42,529 nt of DNA from Phycisphaeraceae bacterium (GCA_007693725.1 REDD01000161.1:1-42529); one strand, 5' to 3'; numbered from the stretch's first letter, positions 1 to 8,856 are shown. Made by a program: numbers and translations. The notes: a model not told the origin generated them from the letters alone.

Positions 1-713
1 TCCTTGAGGTCGCGGCCCTGGATCTCGGAGATGGGGTTGCCTTGTGTGGAGTCCTGGAGGACATCGAGCTCGCAGACTTCGCGGCTGCCGTCGGACTGGT
101 AGCGCTGGCGGTTGAGTGAGTTGATGGTGACTGCGGAGCCGTCGCGGATGATCTTCTTGACTTCCTCGGCATCGACGCCGAGTGCTTCGGAGATTTCGGC
201 CTCGGTGGGGTTGCGGCCGAGGACGGTTTCGAGGCGTTGGCGGATCTTCTCGACTTTGGCGGAGCGTTGGCGGACGAGTCGGGGGACCCAGTCCATGGTG
301 CGGAGTTCGTCGAGGATGGCGCCGCGGATGCGTCCAACGCAGTAGGTTTCGAATTTGATGCCGCGGGCGGGATCGAAGAGCTCGATGGCTTCCATGAGGC
401 CCATGTCGCCGATCGAGATCAGGTCGTTGACATCGACCTGGCTGGGAAGGCGCTTGTGGATACGGTGGGCGTGGTAGACGACGAGGTGGTGCCAGCGCTC
501 GACGAGGAAGTTGCGGATCTGTTGTGTCGGATCTTGGCGGAAGAGGGACCAGACATCCTCGATGGGCATGGTGGCGAGGGTGGCACTGTCGACTGCATCG
601 GGTGCGGTGTGATCGGGGGTGGGACGGGATCTTCGGCGGCTGGTCTTTGTCGTGTGCGCGACAGAAGCACCGAGATTGTTGGGAAACCGAGCAGTCTCCC
701 GTGCGATGGGCAT
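1..713 (-). CDS. FliA/WhiG-type sigma factor, second copy (C-terminus beyond window)
   Basis: The minus-strand frame opens with ATG at 713 behind a good ribosome site (GGAGG, 6-7 bases upstream) and runs without a stop off the window start, giving 237 codons. The protein is a clear paralogue of the next upstream sigma factor (762-1715). It shares the region 2.4 block KFETYC..RIRGAILDELR and the region 3 blocks RPTEAEISEALGVD-like and SLNRQRYQSDGSREV. The N-terminal 45 residues and region 2.1-2.2 have diverged much more (for example LISIGDMGLMEAIELFD against LMSAGVFGLKDAIEAFD). Region 4 is mostly outside the window. It should direct RNA polymerase to sigma-28-type promoters. Whether it reads the same set as its neighbour cannot be told here. 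The gap to the upstream sigma gene is only 48 bases, so the two are probably co-transcribed. Confidence 0.9.
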   Translation of the reverse strand, partial: MPIARETARFPNNLGASVAHTTKTSRRRSRPTPDHTAPDAVDSATLATMPIEDVWSLFRQDPTQQIRNFLVERWHHLVVYHAHRIHKRLPSQVDVNDLISIGDMGLMEAIELFDPARGIKFETYCVGRIRGAILDELRTMDWVPRLVRQRSAKVEKIRQRLETVLGRNPTEAEISEALGVDAEEVKKIIRDGSAVTINSLNRQRYQSDGSREVCELDVLQDSTQGNPISEIQGRDLK

Positions 714-761
714 GGATCCCCTCCGCTGTATGGAGATGGTGAGTGGCAGGAGCTGCGTGGC

Positions 762-1715
762 TCAGTACGGTGCGACGGGCTCGAACTCGCGTTCGCGGTG
801 CTGCATCTGCGCCTTGAGGCGGGCGAGGATGGAGGAGTGCATCTGGCTGACGCGCGATTCGGAGAGGTCGAGGGTGGAGCCGATCTCCTTCATCGTCATC
901 TGCTCGTAGTAGTAGAGCACGACGATGAGGCGTTCGGCCCGGGAGAGGCCCTTGGTGAGCAGTTCCTTGAGGTCGCGGCCCTGGATCTCGGAGATGGGGT
1001 TGCCTTGTGTGGAGTCCTCGATGACATCGAGCTCGCGGACTTCGCGGCTGCCGTCGGACTGGTAGCGCTGGCGGTTGAGGGAGGTGGTGCTGACGGCGGA
1101 GCCGTCGCGGATGATCTTCTTGACTTCCTCATCGTCGACGCCGAGCGCTTCGGAGATTTCGGCTTCGGTGGGTCGGCGGCCGAGGCGCATTTCGAGGCGC
1201 TGGCGGACCTGCTCGACCTTCGCGGAGCGGTGGCGGACGAGTCGGGGGACCCAGTCCATGGAGCGGAGTTCGTCGAGGATGGCGCCGCGGATGCGCGGGG
1301 CGCAGTAGGTTTCGAACTTTACGCCGCGGTCGAGATCGAATGCCTCGATGGCGTCCTTGAGTCCGAAGACGCCCGCGGACATGAGGTCCTCGATGTCGAC
1401 TTCATCGGGGAGGCGTGTGTAGATGCGTTCCGCGTTGTAGCGGACGAGGGGGAGGTACTTCTCCATGAAGAAGTTGCGGATGGGCTCGGTGTGGCGTTCG
1501 CGGTAGAGGAGCCAGACTTCTTCGATGGGCATGGCGGCGAGGGTGGCTCTGTCAACAGTGTCGGGGTCGATGGCGCGCTTCGCAGACTTCCGCGACTTGG
1601 CGGAGGACTTCGCGGCAGGAGGATTCCTGTCGGCGGCTTGATCAGCGAGTTTTACGCTTCCCCGATTACTGACAGTGCTCGTCGCCTTGGCGACCGCCGC
1701 TTTTGCAGTTGGCAT
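762..1715 (-). CDS. fliA: Flagellar sigma-28 factor FliA (WhiG/SigD family)
   Basis: This 317-residue sigma-70-family protein has sigma region 2 at about 77-150 (core and -10 binding; FETYCAPRIRGAILDELR), region 3 at about 158-235 and region 4 at about 250-305 (YYYEQMTMKEIGSTLDLSESRVSQ, the -35-binding helix-turn-helix). FliA/SigD proteins are usually near 240-260 residues. The excess is a Lys/Ala-rich, probably disordered, first 50 residues. The start is supported by AAGGAG 7 bases upstream of ATG. It lies at the promoter-distal end of the flagellar locus after flhG and a small membrane protein, as in spirochetes. A sigma-28-type promoter ahead of the small protein (2240-2213) suggests autoregulation. 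In the 164-base leader I can only point to a weak sigma-70-like TTGTGT-N16-TATCCT. No FlgM anti-sigma gene is visible nearby. Confidence 0.95.
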   Translation of the reverse strand: MPTAKAAVAKATSTVSNRGSVKLADQAADRNPPAAKSSAKSRKSAKRAIDPDTVDRATLAAMPIEEVWLLYRERHTEPIRNFFMEKYLPLVRYNAERIYTRLPDEVDIEDLMSAGVFGLKDAIEAFDLDRGVKFETYCAPRIRGAILDELRSMDWVPRLVRHRSAKVEQVRQRLEMRLGRRPTEAEISEALGVDDEEVKKIIRDGSAVSTTSLNRQRYQSDGSREVRELDVIEDSTQGNPISEIQGRDLKELLTKGLSRAERLIVVLYYYEQMTMKEIGSTLDLSESRVSQMHSSILARLKAQMQHREREFEPVAPY

Positions 1716-1879
1716 GGTCGGCTCCTTGACCTCATCTGTCTGTCAGTCGGCGGCATGGCCGACTTGGATTGATGCCCGCCGATCCTTGGCGTGCTTTACA
1801 CCAAAGGATACAGCCGTTCTTACCGGACACAAGTCTTGAGTGGCAAGAATTGCATCGGCGTGAGTTTTCCACGAAAGAT

Positions 1880-2155
1880 TCACGGTCCGCTGATGAAATG
1901 TTGCGGGGGTGACTCGGAGGAGTCGACGGCCTCCGGTTGCGGGGCCTCGAGCGAGCGCTGGTACTCGGCGGTGATGGCCTGGAAGACCTTTCCGGCGATG
2001 TAGCCGACGAAGTAGCAGAGCAGGAGCGCAATGATTGCGTTGGTGAGGATCTGGGATGTGGGAGAGGCGGAAACCAGTCCGGAGATGATGGCGATGGCGA
2101 ACGCCGCGAGTGCGTAGCAGCCCGCGATGGTTGTGGACTGGGTGGTGTTGCTCAC
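1880..2155 (-). CDS. Small two-span membrane protein between flhG and fliA
   Basis: I do not recognise a named family. Starting at GTG 2155 (GGGAG 8 bases upstream) gives 91 residues. An upstream ATG at 2188 in frame is less well supplied with a ribosome site. Two hydrophobic segments are visible, about residues 10-30 (CYALAAFAIAIISGLVSA) and 35-57 (ILTNAIIALLLCYFVGYIAG), followed by a charged cytoplasmic-looking tail GKVFQAITAEYQRSLE. Its position inside a flagellar operon and its own sigma-28-like promoter at 2240-2213 suggest a role in late flagellar gene expression, motor assembly or the export apparatus, but this is inference from context only. Codon use and frame continuity support it over the longer 151-codon open frame that overlaps it in another register. 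Confidence 0.7.
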   Translation of the reverse strand: MSNTTQSTTIAGCYALAAFAIAIISGLVSASPTSQILTNAIIALLLCYFVGYIAGKVFQAITAEYQRSLEAPQPEAVDSSESPPQHFISGP

Positions 2156-2212
2156 CGCCTGTGCTCCCGCTCCGCAATGATTGCGCACTTCTACCCATAC
2201 GAACTGAAGTGG

Positions 2213-2240
2213 CTATCGGGGTTTTCGGCCCGATGCTTCA
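2213..2240 (-). promoter_or_regulatory. Sigma-28-type promoter for small protein-fliA unit
   Basis: On the minus strand TGAAG (2240-2236) is followed by exactly 15 bases and CCCGATAG (2220-2213). The known sigma-28 consensus is TAAAG/TAAA-N15-GCCGATAA. The same TGAAG-N15 layout recurs before flbD (14254-14227). The predicted start is about 50 bases upstream of GTG 2155. Confidence 0.65.
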
Positions 2241-2259
2241 GGTGGGGCGAAAGATTTTC

Positions 2260-3255
2260 TCAAGTTGCGGGCCTTGAGGGGCGTGAACGGTCCTTGCGGC
2301 GTTTGGAGGCGGGTGGCCAGGGGCATCCGACGGCGGGGGCGAGGCGTCCGGATAACTTGCGGACGGCCTTGGAGGCGCGGGCGCGGGGGGTGGCGATGAC
2401 GAAGGGGGTGCGCCTGCGGACGGCCTTGGCGACGGCCTCGTCGAAGGGGAGCCAGCCGGCCATGGGGACGGGCGTGTTGAGGAAGCGCTGGGCGACGGTG
2501 TCGATGCGTCGGTGGGCGGCGTCGGCCTCGCGCTCGGAGCGGGCCTGGTTGACGAGGAGGGCGAAGGCGTTGGTGCGTGCCTTCGGGCGGGTGATGAGGC
2601 ACTTGAGGAGTGCGTAGGCGTCGGCGATGGCGGTGGGCTCGGGCGTGGTGACGACGAGGCCCATGTCGGCGGCGTGGAGGAAGGAGAGGACCCCGGAGCC
2701 GATGCCCGCGCCGCAGTCGATGATGACGAGGTCGGCGTGGTGTTCGAGGGAGGCGATGGCGTTGATGACATCGACTCGGGATCGCTCGGGCATGTGGGCG
2801 AGGCGGGCGACGCCGGAGGAGCCGGAGACGAGATGGAACCCGCCGGGGGCTTCGATGGAGACCTGGCGGAGGGATCGGCCCTGTTCGAGGACCTGGCCGA
2901 TGTGCATGGGCGTGTTGATGCCGCAGAGGACTTCGGCGTTTGCGAGGCCGAAGTCGCCGTCGATGAGCCAGGTGCGGAGCCCCGCCTGAGCGCAGGACGC
3001 GGCGAGGTTGACGCAGAGGTTGGTCTTGCCGACGCCGCCCTTTCCGGAGGCGATGGTGATGATGCGTGGTGTGCGGCGGGGTTGGGGCGGTGCGACGATG
3101 CCGGGGTTGGGGCGTGGATGGTGATCGGGGGCGGCTGATCGGGTGTCGGCGGTGACGGTCGGGGTGTCGCGGAGTTGTTCGACGAGGGCGCGGAGGCGCG
3201 TGGCCTGATCGTCGCGGGCGAGGGGCTCGGAGGTGAGCGAGCGGGCGTGTGTCAT
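2260..3255 (-). CDS. flhG: Flagellar number regulator FlhG (MinD-like ATPase)
   Basis: This 331-residue P-loop ATPase of the MinD/ParA class carries a deviant Walker A KGGVGKT at residues 72-78 (ITIASGKGGVGKTNLCVNLA), then LIDGDFGLANA and LVIIDCGAGIG, the switch and Walker B segments. The N-terminus carries DQATRLR at residues 16-22, which fits the DQAxxLR helix by which FlhG stimulates the GTPase of FlhF. Known FlhG proteins control flagellar number and position together with FlhF. The start codon overlaps the flhF stop by 4 bases (ATGA) with GGAGG 9 bases upstream, indicating translational coupling. The C-terminal 25 residues are rich in Lys/Arg/Pro and may replace the usual membrane-targeting helix, which I do not clearly see. 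Confidence 0.95.
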   Translation of the reverse strand: MTHARSLTSEPLARDDQATRLRALVEQLRDTPTVTADTRSAAPDHHPRPNPGIVAPPQPRRTPRIITIASGKGGVGKTNLCVNLAASCAQAGLRTWLIDGDFGLANAEVLCGINTPMHIGQVLEQGRSLRQVSIEAPGGFHLVSGSSGVARLAHMPERSRVDVINAIASLEHHADLVIIDCGAGIGSGVLSFLHAADMGLVVTTPEPTAIADAYALLKCLITRPKARTNAFALLVNQARSEREADAAHRRIDTVAQRFLNTPVPMAGWLPFDEAVAKAVRRRTPFVIATPRARASKAVRKLSGRLAPAVGCPWPPASKRRKDRSRPSRPAT

Positions 3256-4676
3256 CGGATGGCGCCTCCGTCGAGGACGAGGCGCGCGAGGCGGTCGGCG
3301 CTGGCGGGCTCGATCTGGTCGGGGACTTCCTGGCCGGTGGTGACGAAGGAGAGCCGGGCGTTGACCTGGCGCATGACATTGACGAGGACGCCGAAGTTCA
3401 CGGCCTCGTCGAGCTTGGTGAAGATGACATGGGTGGGGTTGACGGATGTGAAGCGTTCGGCAGCGCGTCGGAGGACGGACTCGCCCGAAGCGCTGGAGAG
3501 GACGAGGTGGATCTCGTGGGGCGAAGCGGCGGCGAGGAAATCGGAGAGCTCGACAATCCGCTGCTGGTCGTGCTGGGACCGTCCCGCGGAGTCGATGAGG
3601 ATGACATCGCAGTCGCTGAGCGAGCGGCAGGCCTGGGCCATCTCGGCCGGGGTGAGGGCGACCTGGAGGGGGAGGCCGATGATGTTGGCGTAGGTGCGGA
3701 GCTGGTCGACGGCGGCGATGCGGTAGGTGTCGCTGGTGACGAGTCCGACCTTGCGGGCGTGGCGGAGTTTGTAAGTGGCCGCGAGCTTGGCAATGGTGGT
3801 GGTCTTGCCGACACCGGTGGGACCGACGAGGGCGATGGTGAGGGGACGGTCATCCTCGGCGCGTTCGGGCGGCGTGGGCGTGGTTGCACCCGGAATGAGG
3901 GATTCGAGGCGACGGAGGACAGCTCGGCGGACGATCTCGCGGTCGGCGAGTTCGTGCGTGTCGAGCTGGTCGCGGACGATGCCGACGATCTCGTCGGCGA
4001 TTTCGGCGGCGACTTCGGATTCGAGGAGGCGGAGGTAGCACTCTTCGAGGGCTTCGGGCATGTTGCCGCAGCGTGTGCTGCGTGTGGACTGGAGCACCTG
4101 TCCGACCATGCGCTTGAGGAGTTCCATCTCGCGTTCGAGGGAGATGGTGGATTGCGAGCGGGGCTCTGTGGCGATGCGATCCGGCGATGGTTGACGGGGC
4201 TGGGGCTGCTTGAGGGCGTCGAGGAGACCTGCTTCGCGCGCGAGTTGACGTGCGGGGCGGTCGTCGGGCTCGGTGGGGTCGGGATCGAGCGGGAGTTCGC
4301 GCGAGCGCCGGGCGGAGGCGGCGGTCTGCTGGACGGCTGCGGGCGAAGTCGTCGCGGGGGTGGGCTTCTGCTTCGGCGTCGGCCGAGTGGCGTTGATCGA
4401 GATTTCGACCTTGTCGGCGCGGGTTGGATCGGGCGAGAATTCCGGTGTGGGTTGGGGTGCGCGGCGCGGGGAGAGGCGGGGCGTGCAGGTTGTGGGCTGG
4501 TCGATGTGGTCACCGGCGGCGGCGGTGATCTCGGTGACGGTGTGCGCACCGATACCGAGGAATCCGCCGGTGCGATGGGTGCGGGTGTGGAGAATGACGG
4601 CGGAGGAGCCGAGTTCTTTTTTGATCTGTGAGAGTGCTTCTGCGGGGGTTCTGCCGCGGAATGTCTTGATCGCCAT
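3252..4676 (-). CDS. flhF: Flagellar SRP-like GTPase FlhF
   Basis: Starting at ATG 4676 (GGAGG with 6 bases spacing) gives 474 residues beginning MAIKTFRG, the typical FlhF N-terminus. An in-frame ATG at 4736 would add 20 unconserved residues and is rejected. The basic, Pro-rich B region spans about 55-180. The N domain precedes an SRP-type GTPase with P-loop GPTGVGKT at 285-292, DTYRIAAVDQL at 316-326, DSAGRSQHD at 362-370 (DTAGRS in most relatives) and TKLDE for guanine specificity. FlhF localises the flagellum and is activated by FlhG, which is encoded next and overlaps by 4 bases. A 132-base leader separates it from flhA and contains a small hairpin. Confidence 0.95.
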   Translation of the reverse strand: MAIKTFRGRTPAEALSQIKKELGSSAVILHTRTHRTGGFLGIGAHTVTEITAAAGDHIDQPTTCTPRLSPRRAPQPTPEFSPDPTRADKVEISINATRPTPKQKPTPATTSPAAVQQTAASARRSRELPLDPDPTEPDDRPARQLAREAGLLDALKQPQPRQPSPDRIATEPRSQSTISLEREMELLKRMVGQVLQSTRSTRCGNMPEALEECYLRLLESEVAAEIADEIVGIVRDQLDTHELADREIVRRAVLRRLESLIPGATTPTPPERAEDDRPLTIALVGPTGVGKTTTIAKLAATYKLRHARKVGLVTSDTYRIAAVDQLRTYANIIGLPLQVALTPAEMAQACRSLSDCDVILIDSAGRSQHDQQRIVELSDFLAAASPHEIHLVLSSASGESVLRRAAERFTSVNPTHVIFTKLDEAVNFGVLVNVMRQVNARLSFVTTGQEVPDQIEPASADRLARLVLDGGAIR

Positions 4677-4702
4677 TGTCGCCCTCCATGGCACCGGCGA
4701 GA

Positions 4703-4721
4703 CGGCCGCATCCTGCGGCTG
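4703..4721 (-). promoter_or_regulatory. Hairpin in flhF leader
   Basis: GCCGCA (4705-4710) and TGCGGC (4714-4719) form a perfect 6-bp stem with a 3-base loop, extendable by a C-G pair past a wobble. It lies about 25-40 bases upstream of the flhF start, in the 132-base flhA-flhF gap, and just downstream of a GATGCATC palindrome (4730-4737). There is no T-run, so it is not an obvious terminator. A role in translation control is a guess. Confidence 0.3.
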
Positions 4722-4808
4722 CCGGGTGTGATGCATCGTGCATCGGTGTGTGTCTATCTACACGATTCAGGTCTGCGGGGCAATTCCTTTTCTATGTGTC
4801 GTGCGGGA

Positions 4809-6968
4809 TCATGCCGCACCGGCGACGGAGGCATCTTCGGGGAGTGAGACGAGGCCGAGCGATTCGACCTCGACGCCGGAGACGATTTCGTTGTATCCGA
4901 GGACAGCGACATTCGGGAGATACGGTTCAAGGAGTTGGCGGACGGGAGCGCGGACGGCGGGCGAAGCGATGACGATCGGCGCGTGTCCGGCCTGTGTGAC
5001 CGCCCGCAGGGAATCGACGACGCAGCGTGCCATGAGGTTTGCGGTGGAGGCGGGGACGCTGACGGTGGTGCCGCCGCCGGTGCGGTCGATGTAGGCGGAG
5101 AGGGTGTCCTCGAATCCGGGGTCGAGGGTGACGCAGACGATGCGCGGCTTGTTGTATCCGTTCGCGGGATCGGGGGGCACGATGTGCTGCGAGCAGATGG
5201 AGCGCCGGAGGCCGTTGCGGACATACTCGACGAGGACATCGATGTCCTTGGTCTTCTTGGCCCACTCGGCGAGGACTTCGACGATGGTTTCGAGATCGCG
5301 GACGGGGACGCGCTCGCGGAGGAGCGCCTGCATGACCTTCTGGAGATCGCCGGGCGAGACGGTTTCGGGGATGGTCTGCTCGATGAGGCGTGGTGCGTGC
5401 TTCTTGAGTTGCTCGATGAGGTTGTTGACTTCCTCGCGTGTGAGGAGTTCATCGGCGTGGGTGCGGGCGAGTTCGGCCATGTGGGTGGTAAGGACGCTGG
5501 TGGGATCGACGACGGTGTAGTTCATGGTCTCGGCGCGCGTCTTGAGCGAGGGCGCGATCCACCATGCATCGAGTCCGAAGGCGGGCTCTCTGGTCTGCTC
5601 GCCCTCGATGGGTCCGGAGGCGATGCCGGAGTCCATCGCGAGGAGCATGTTGGCGCGAGTCTCGCCCTCTGCGACGACATTGCCGCGGATCTTGATGCGG
5701 TAGTGCTCCGGGGGGAGGGTCATGTTGTCGCGGATGCGGACGGGCGGGATGACGAGGCCGATCTCGGCGGCGAGCTGGCGCCGGATGGCTGCGATGCGTT
5801 CGAGGAGATCGCCGCCCTGATTCGTGTCGACGAGGGAAACAAGCGCGTAGCCGATTTCGAGTTCAAGCGTATCGACCTTGAGAAGGTCTTCGACGGGCGG
5901 CGTGGGCTGCGCAGCGCCCGCCTGCTCGTCGTCCTCGGCCTGCTGGACAGCGCGCTTGCTCTCGCGTTGTTCCTTGAGCGTGAACCATCCGATGCCGGCC
6001 ATGACAAGCGAGAGCGCTAGGAGTGGCGGTGCGGGGAGCGGGGTCAGGGCCAGCATGGCGATGAAGATGGCGGTGATGAACATCGTGCCGGGGCGCGCGG
6101 AGAGCTGGGCGGAGATTTCCTCGCCGAGCGCTTTCTTGGCGCCGGCACGGGTGACGATGAGCGCTGCGGCGATGGCGATGACGAATGAGGGAACCTGCGA
6201 TGCGATGCCGTCGCCGATCGTGAGGATGGTGAAGGCCTCGGCGGTTTCACCGGCGGCCCAACCCTTCTGGAGGGTGCCGATGGCGAAGCCGCCGACGATG
6301 TTGATGATGGTGATGATGATGCCCGCGATGGCATCGCCGCGGACGAACTTGGAGGCACCGTCCATGGCTCCGAAGAAGTCGGCCTCTCGGGCGATCTCCT
6401 CGCGCCGGCGGCGCGCCTCGGACTCATCGATGATTCCCGCGTTGAGATCGGCGTCGATGGCCATCTGCTTGCCGGGCATGGCGTCGAGGGTGAAGCGTGC
6501 GGCGACCTCGCTGATGCGCGTCGCGCCCTTGGTGATGACGATGAACTGCACGACGACGAGGATGAGGAAGATGATGACACCGACGATGAAGTTCCCGCTG
6601 GCGACGAAGGATCCGAACGCCTCGATGACCTTGCCTGCAACATCACGCACCTGATTGGCTGAGGCTGCCTCCGCGCTGAGGATGAGACGGGTGGAGGCGA
6701 TGTTGATGACGAGTCGGAGGAGCGTGGTCGCGAGGAGCAGCGACGGGAAGACGCTGAAGTCGAGGGGCCGCTCCATGTACATGGTGGTGAGGAGGATGAT
6801 GACGGCGATGGAGATGTTGATCGCGATGAGTATGTCCATCGCGAGGGGCGGAAGGGGGACGAGAATGACCGTGAGCATGAGGACGAAGGCAATGGGCACA
6901 AAGAGGCCGCGATGCTTCGTGATCATGCGAACCCATGCGGGCGCCGTGTTTTTCAGTCCGTCGGTCAT
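4809..6968 (-). CDS. flhA: Flagellar export gate protein FlhA
   Basis: This 719-residue member of the FHIPEP family has normal length for FlhA. The N-terminal third is a membrane domain with about eight hydrophobic spans (VPIAFVLMLTVILVPLPPLA and following) and the conserved cytoplasmic FHIPEP loop, including GAMDGASKFVRGDAIAG. The C-terminal half is the soluble FlhAC platform that receives chaperone-substrate complexes; EHYRIKIRGNVVAEGE and the motif around PETVSPGDLQKVMQALLRE are visible. FlhA forms the nonameric gate of the flagellar type III export machine with FlhB, FliP, FliQ and FliR. The 18-base gap after flhB indicates the same operon. Confidence 0.97.
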   Translation of the reverse strand: MTDGLKNTAPAWVRMITKHRGLFVPIAFVLMLTVILVPLPPLAMDILIAINISIAVIILLTTMYMERPLDFSVFPSLLLATTLLRLVINIASTRLILSAEAASANQVRDVAGKVIEAFGSFVASGNFIVGVIIFLILVVVQFIVITKGATRISEVAARFTLDAMPGKQMAIDADLNAGIIDESEARRRREEIAREADFFGAMDGASKFVRGDAIAGIIITIINIVGGFAIGTLQKGWAAGETAEAFTILTIGDGIASQVPSFVIAIAAALIVTRAGAKKALGEEISAQLSARPGTMFITAIFIAMLALTPLPAPPLLALSLVMAGIGWFTLKEQRESKRAVQQAEDDEQAGAAQPTPPVEDLLKVDTLELEIGYALVSLVDTNQGGDLLERIAAIRRQLAAEIGLVIPPVRIRDNMTLPPEHYRIKIRGNVVAEGETRANMLLAMDSGIASGPIEGEQTREPAFGLDAWWIAPSLKTRAETMNYTVVDPTSVLTTHMAELARTHADELLTREEVNNLIEQLKKHAPRLIEQTIPETVSPGDLQKVMQALLRERVPVRDLETIVEVLAEWAKKTKDIDVLVEYVRNGLRRSICSQHIVPPDPANGYNKPRIVCVTLDPGFEDTLSAYIDRTGGGTTVSVPASTANLMARCVVDSLRAVTQAGHAPIVIASPAVRAPVRQLLEPYLPNVAVLGYNEIVSGVEVESLGLVSLPEDASVAGAA

Positions 6969-6986
6969 GTGGTGCGGCTGCGGGTG

Positions 6987-8054
6987 TTACGAGGCCATTC
7001 TTCCTTCGAGGCGATAGACATATGCGAGGACTTCTGCGACCGCTTCGTAGTGCTCGGCGTGGACTTCCTGTCCGATTTCCACGGAGCGGTAGAGCGCTCG
7101 TGCGAGGGGTGGGCGTTCGACGATGGGCACGCCGTGCGCGGTGGCGATGTAGCGGATCTTGAGTGCGAGGTAGTCGCCGCCCTTGGCGACGACGCGGGGT
7201 GCGCCCATGGTTTTCGAGTCGTATTTGAGCGCAACGGCGAAGTGGGTCGGGTTGGTGACGATGACATCGGCCTTGGGGACATCGGTCTGGAGACGCTGCA
7301 TGGCGATCTGGCGGGCCATGCGCATGCGTCGACCCTTCATTTCGGGATCGCCGTCGGTGCTCTTGCGCTCGTCCTTGACCTCGTGCTTGGTCATCTTGAG
7401 GTCTTCGGTGTGCTGATGACGCTGGTAGAGGTAGTCGAGCACGCCGAGGATGAAGAGGACAAGGAGCACCCAGAGGGCGACGATGACGAGCGACTTGACG
7501 ACCTCGATGATCGCGGGCCAGAGCGGGAGCGCGGAGACGGCGATGATTCTCTCCCATCGGATCATGATGCAGAGAACCACGACGCCGCCGATGAGCGAGA
7601 GTTTTCCGAGATCGAGAAAGAGCTTCACGAGACTGCGCTTGGAGAAGAACTTCTTCATGCCGGTGATGACATTGAGTCGCGAGAGCTTCGGTTCGAGGGG
7701 CTGGAGCGTGAAAAGGAAGCCGACCTGTATGAGCTGCGCGATGCAGGAGACGAGGAGCATGATGAGCGCGACGGGTGCGACGATCCGTATGACCTGCCAG
7801 AAGGCGATCAGTCCTTCCGGCGCCGGGCCGCCGTGGAGGTTGGCCGCGAGCGTCTGCGGCTCCAGGATGTGACGCATGAGGATGGCCATGCCCGCGAATA
7901 TGTCGAAGCCGAAGGCGAGCATGACGACGGTGGCCCCGAGCATGATGAACGCGGCGGAGAGGTCCGTGCTCTTGGCGATGCGCCCCTTGGAGCGTGCATC
8001 GGAGAGTTTCTTGCCTGTTGGCGCTTCCGTCTTTTCGCCGAGTTCTTCAGCCAT
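6987..8054 (-). CDS. flhB: Flagellar export switch protein FlhB
   Basis: The 355-residue protein starts MAEELGEKTEAPTGKKLSDAR, typical of FlhB/YscU. Four hydrophobic spans follow (about 33-60, 85-115, 145-168, 180-208). The cytoplasmic domain holds the autocleavage motif NPTH at 268-271 in VIVTNPTHFAVALKYD, where known FlhB cleaves between Asn and Pro to switch from rod/hook to filament export in concert with FliK. The start overlaps the end of fliR by 8 bases. Confidence 0.97.
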   Translation of the reverse strand: MAEELGEKTEAPTGKKLSDARSKGRIAKSTDLSAAFIMLGATVVMLAFGFDIFAGMAILMRHILEPQTLAANLHGGPAPEGLIAFWQVIRIVAPVALIMLLVSCIAQLIQVGFLFTLQPLEPKLSRLNVITGMKKFFSKRSLVKLFLDLGKLSLIGGVVVLCIMIRWERIIAVSALPLWPAIIEVVKSLVIVALWVLLVLFILGVLDYLYQRHQHTEDLKMTKHEVKDERKSTDGDPEMKGRRMRMARQIAMQRLQTDVPKADVIVTNPTHFAVALKYDSKTMGAPRVVAKGGDYLALKIRYIATAHGVPIVERPPLARALYRSVEIGQEVHAEHYEAVAEVLAYVYRLEGRMAS

Positions 8055-8856
8055 CGCTGCCCTCCGCAGAAATGTGGAGCGATCCGACCCAGTCGCGGAG
8101 GATGACGAGGGAGTTGTCGAGATCGATCTCGGTGGTGTTGCGGATCATCTCGACCGAGCCGACGACGGCGAGCAGCCCGGCGAGGATGCGGAGCGGGAAG
8201 CCGAAGTTCATGATGTTGAGCGATGGGACGGTCTTCATCAGGAAGCCCATCGCGACATTCTCGATGAAGATGATGGCGATGACGGGGAGGGCCACGCGGA
8301 AGGCAAGGTTGAATCCGGAACCGAGGAGCCCGGCGATGAGATGGACGGGGGTCTGCTCCGGAGCCATGCCCCCGATGGGAATGGTGTGGAGCGTGTGAAC
8401 GACCGCACCGAAGAGAAACTCGATCCCCCCCACCATCGCGAAGGCGCCGAGCGCCATCAGGAAGAGGACCTGGCCGATGTTGTCGCCCTGGATGTCGGAT
8501 GCGGGGTTGAGCACCTGCGCGATGCCGAGGCCCATCTGCTGGCCCATGAGCAGGCCCGCGAGCTGCATGGCGTAGAGGGGGATGGCGGCGATGAGGCCGA
8601 TGGAAGCGCCGATCATGGTTTCCTGAAGCAGGAGCGGCGCGAGATCGATGAGGTCGAGGCGGAGGTCCGTGGGCATGTTGTCGATGGTGGTCGGGTAGAC
8701 GACGGCGGTGAGCGCCACCAGCATGAGGACGCGGATCTGGCGGGGAAGGATGGGGCTTGAGAGGATCGGCGCGAAGATGAAGAGTCCGCCGAGTCTCGTG
8801 AGGACGAGGAGCCACGGAGCGGCGTGCGGCAGGATGGACTCGATGAAGTACGGCAT
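8047..8856 (-). CDS. fliR: Flagellar export protein FliR
   Basis: This 269-residue membrane protein of the FliR/SpaR family has about six hydrophobic segments, starting with APWLLVLTRLGGLFIFAPIL. A conserved-looking SIGLIAAIPLYAMQLAGLLMG region follows, and the C-terminus carries the GFPLRILAG stretch. FliR completes the FliP-Q-R export pore. It lies 9 bases after fliQ and overlaps flhB by 8 bases, the conserved fliQ-fliR-flhB order. Confidence 0.96.
   Translation of the reverse strand: MPYFIESILPHAAPWLLVLTRLGGLFIFAPILSSPILPRQIRVLMLVALTAVVYPTTIDNMPTDLRLDLIDLAPLLLQETMIGASIGLIAAIPLYAMQLAGLLMGQQMGLGIAQVLNPASDIQGDNIGQVLFLMALGAFAMVGGIEFLFGAVVHTLHTIPIGGMAPEQTPVHLIAGLLGSGFNLAFRVALPVIAIIFIENVAMGFLMKTVPSLNIMNFGFPLRILAGLLAVVGSVEMIRNTTEIDLDNSLVILRDWVGSLHISAEGSDG

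Noticed and set aside
237-1772. Long open frame on the plus strand (511 codons) across the two sigma genes
   Set aside because: It is antisense to two clearly conserved sigma factors; GC-rich third positions create such shadow frames. Similar long plus-strand frames opposite flhF, flhB, fliP and fliG are rejected for the same reason.
1743-2198. 151-codon minus-strand frame overlapping the small membrane protein
   Set aside because: Its translation is Arg/His-rich without structure, whereas the overlapping frame encodes two clear membrane spans behind a ribosome site.
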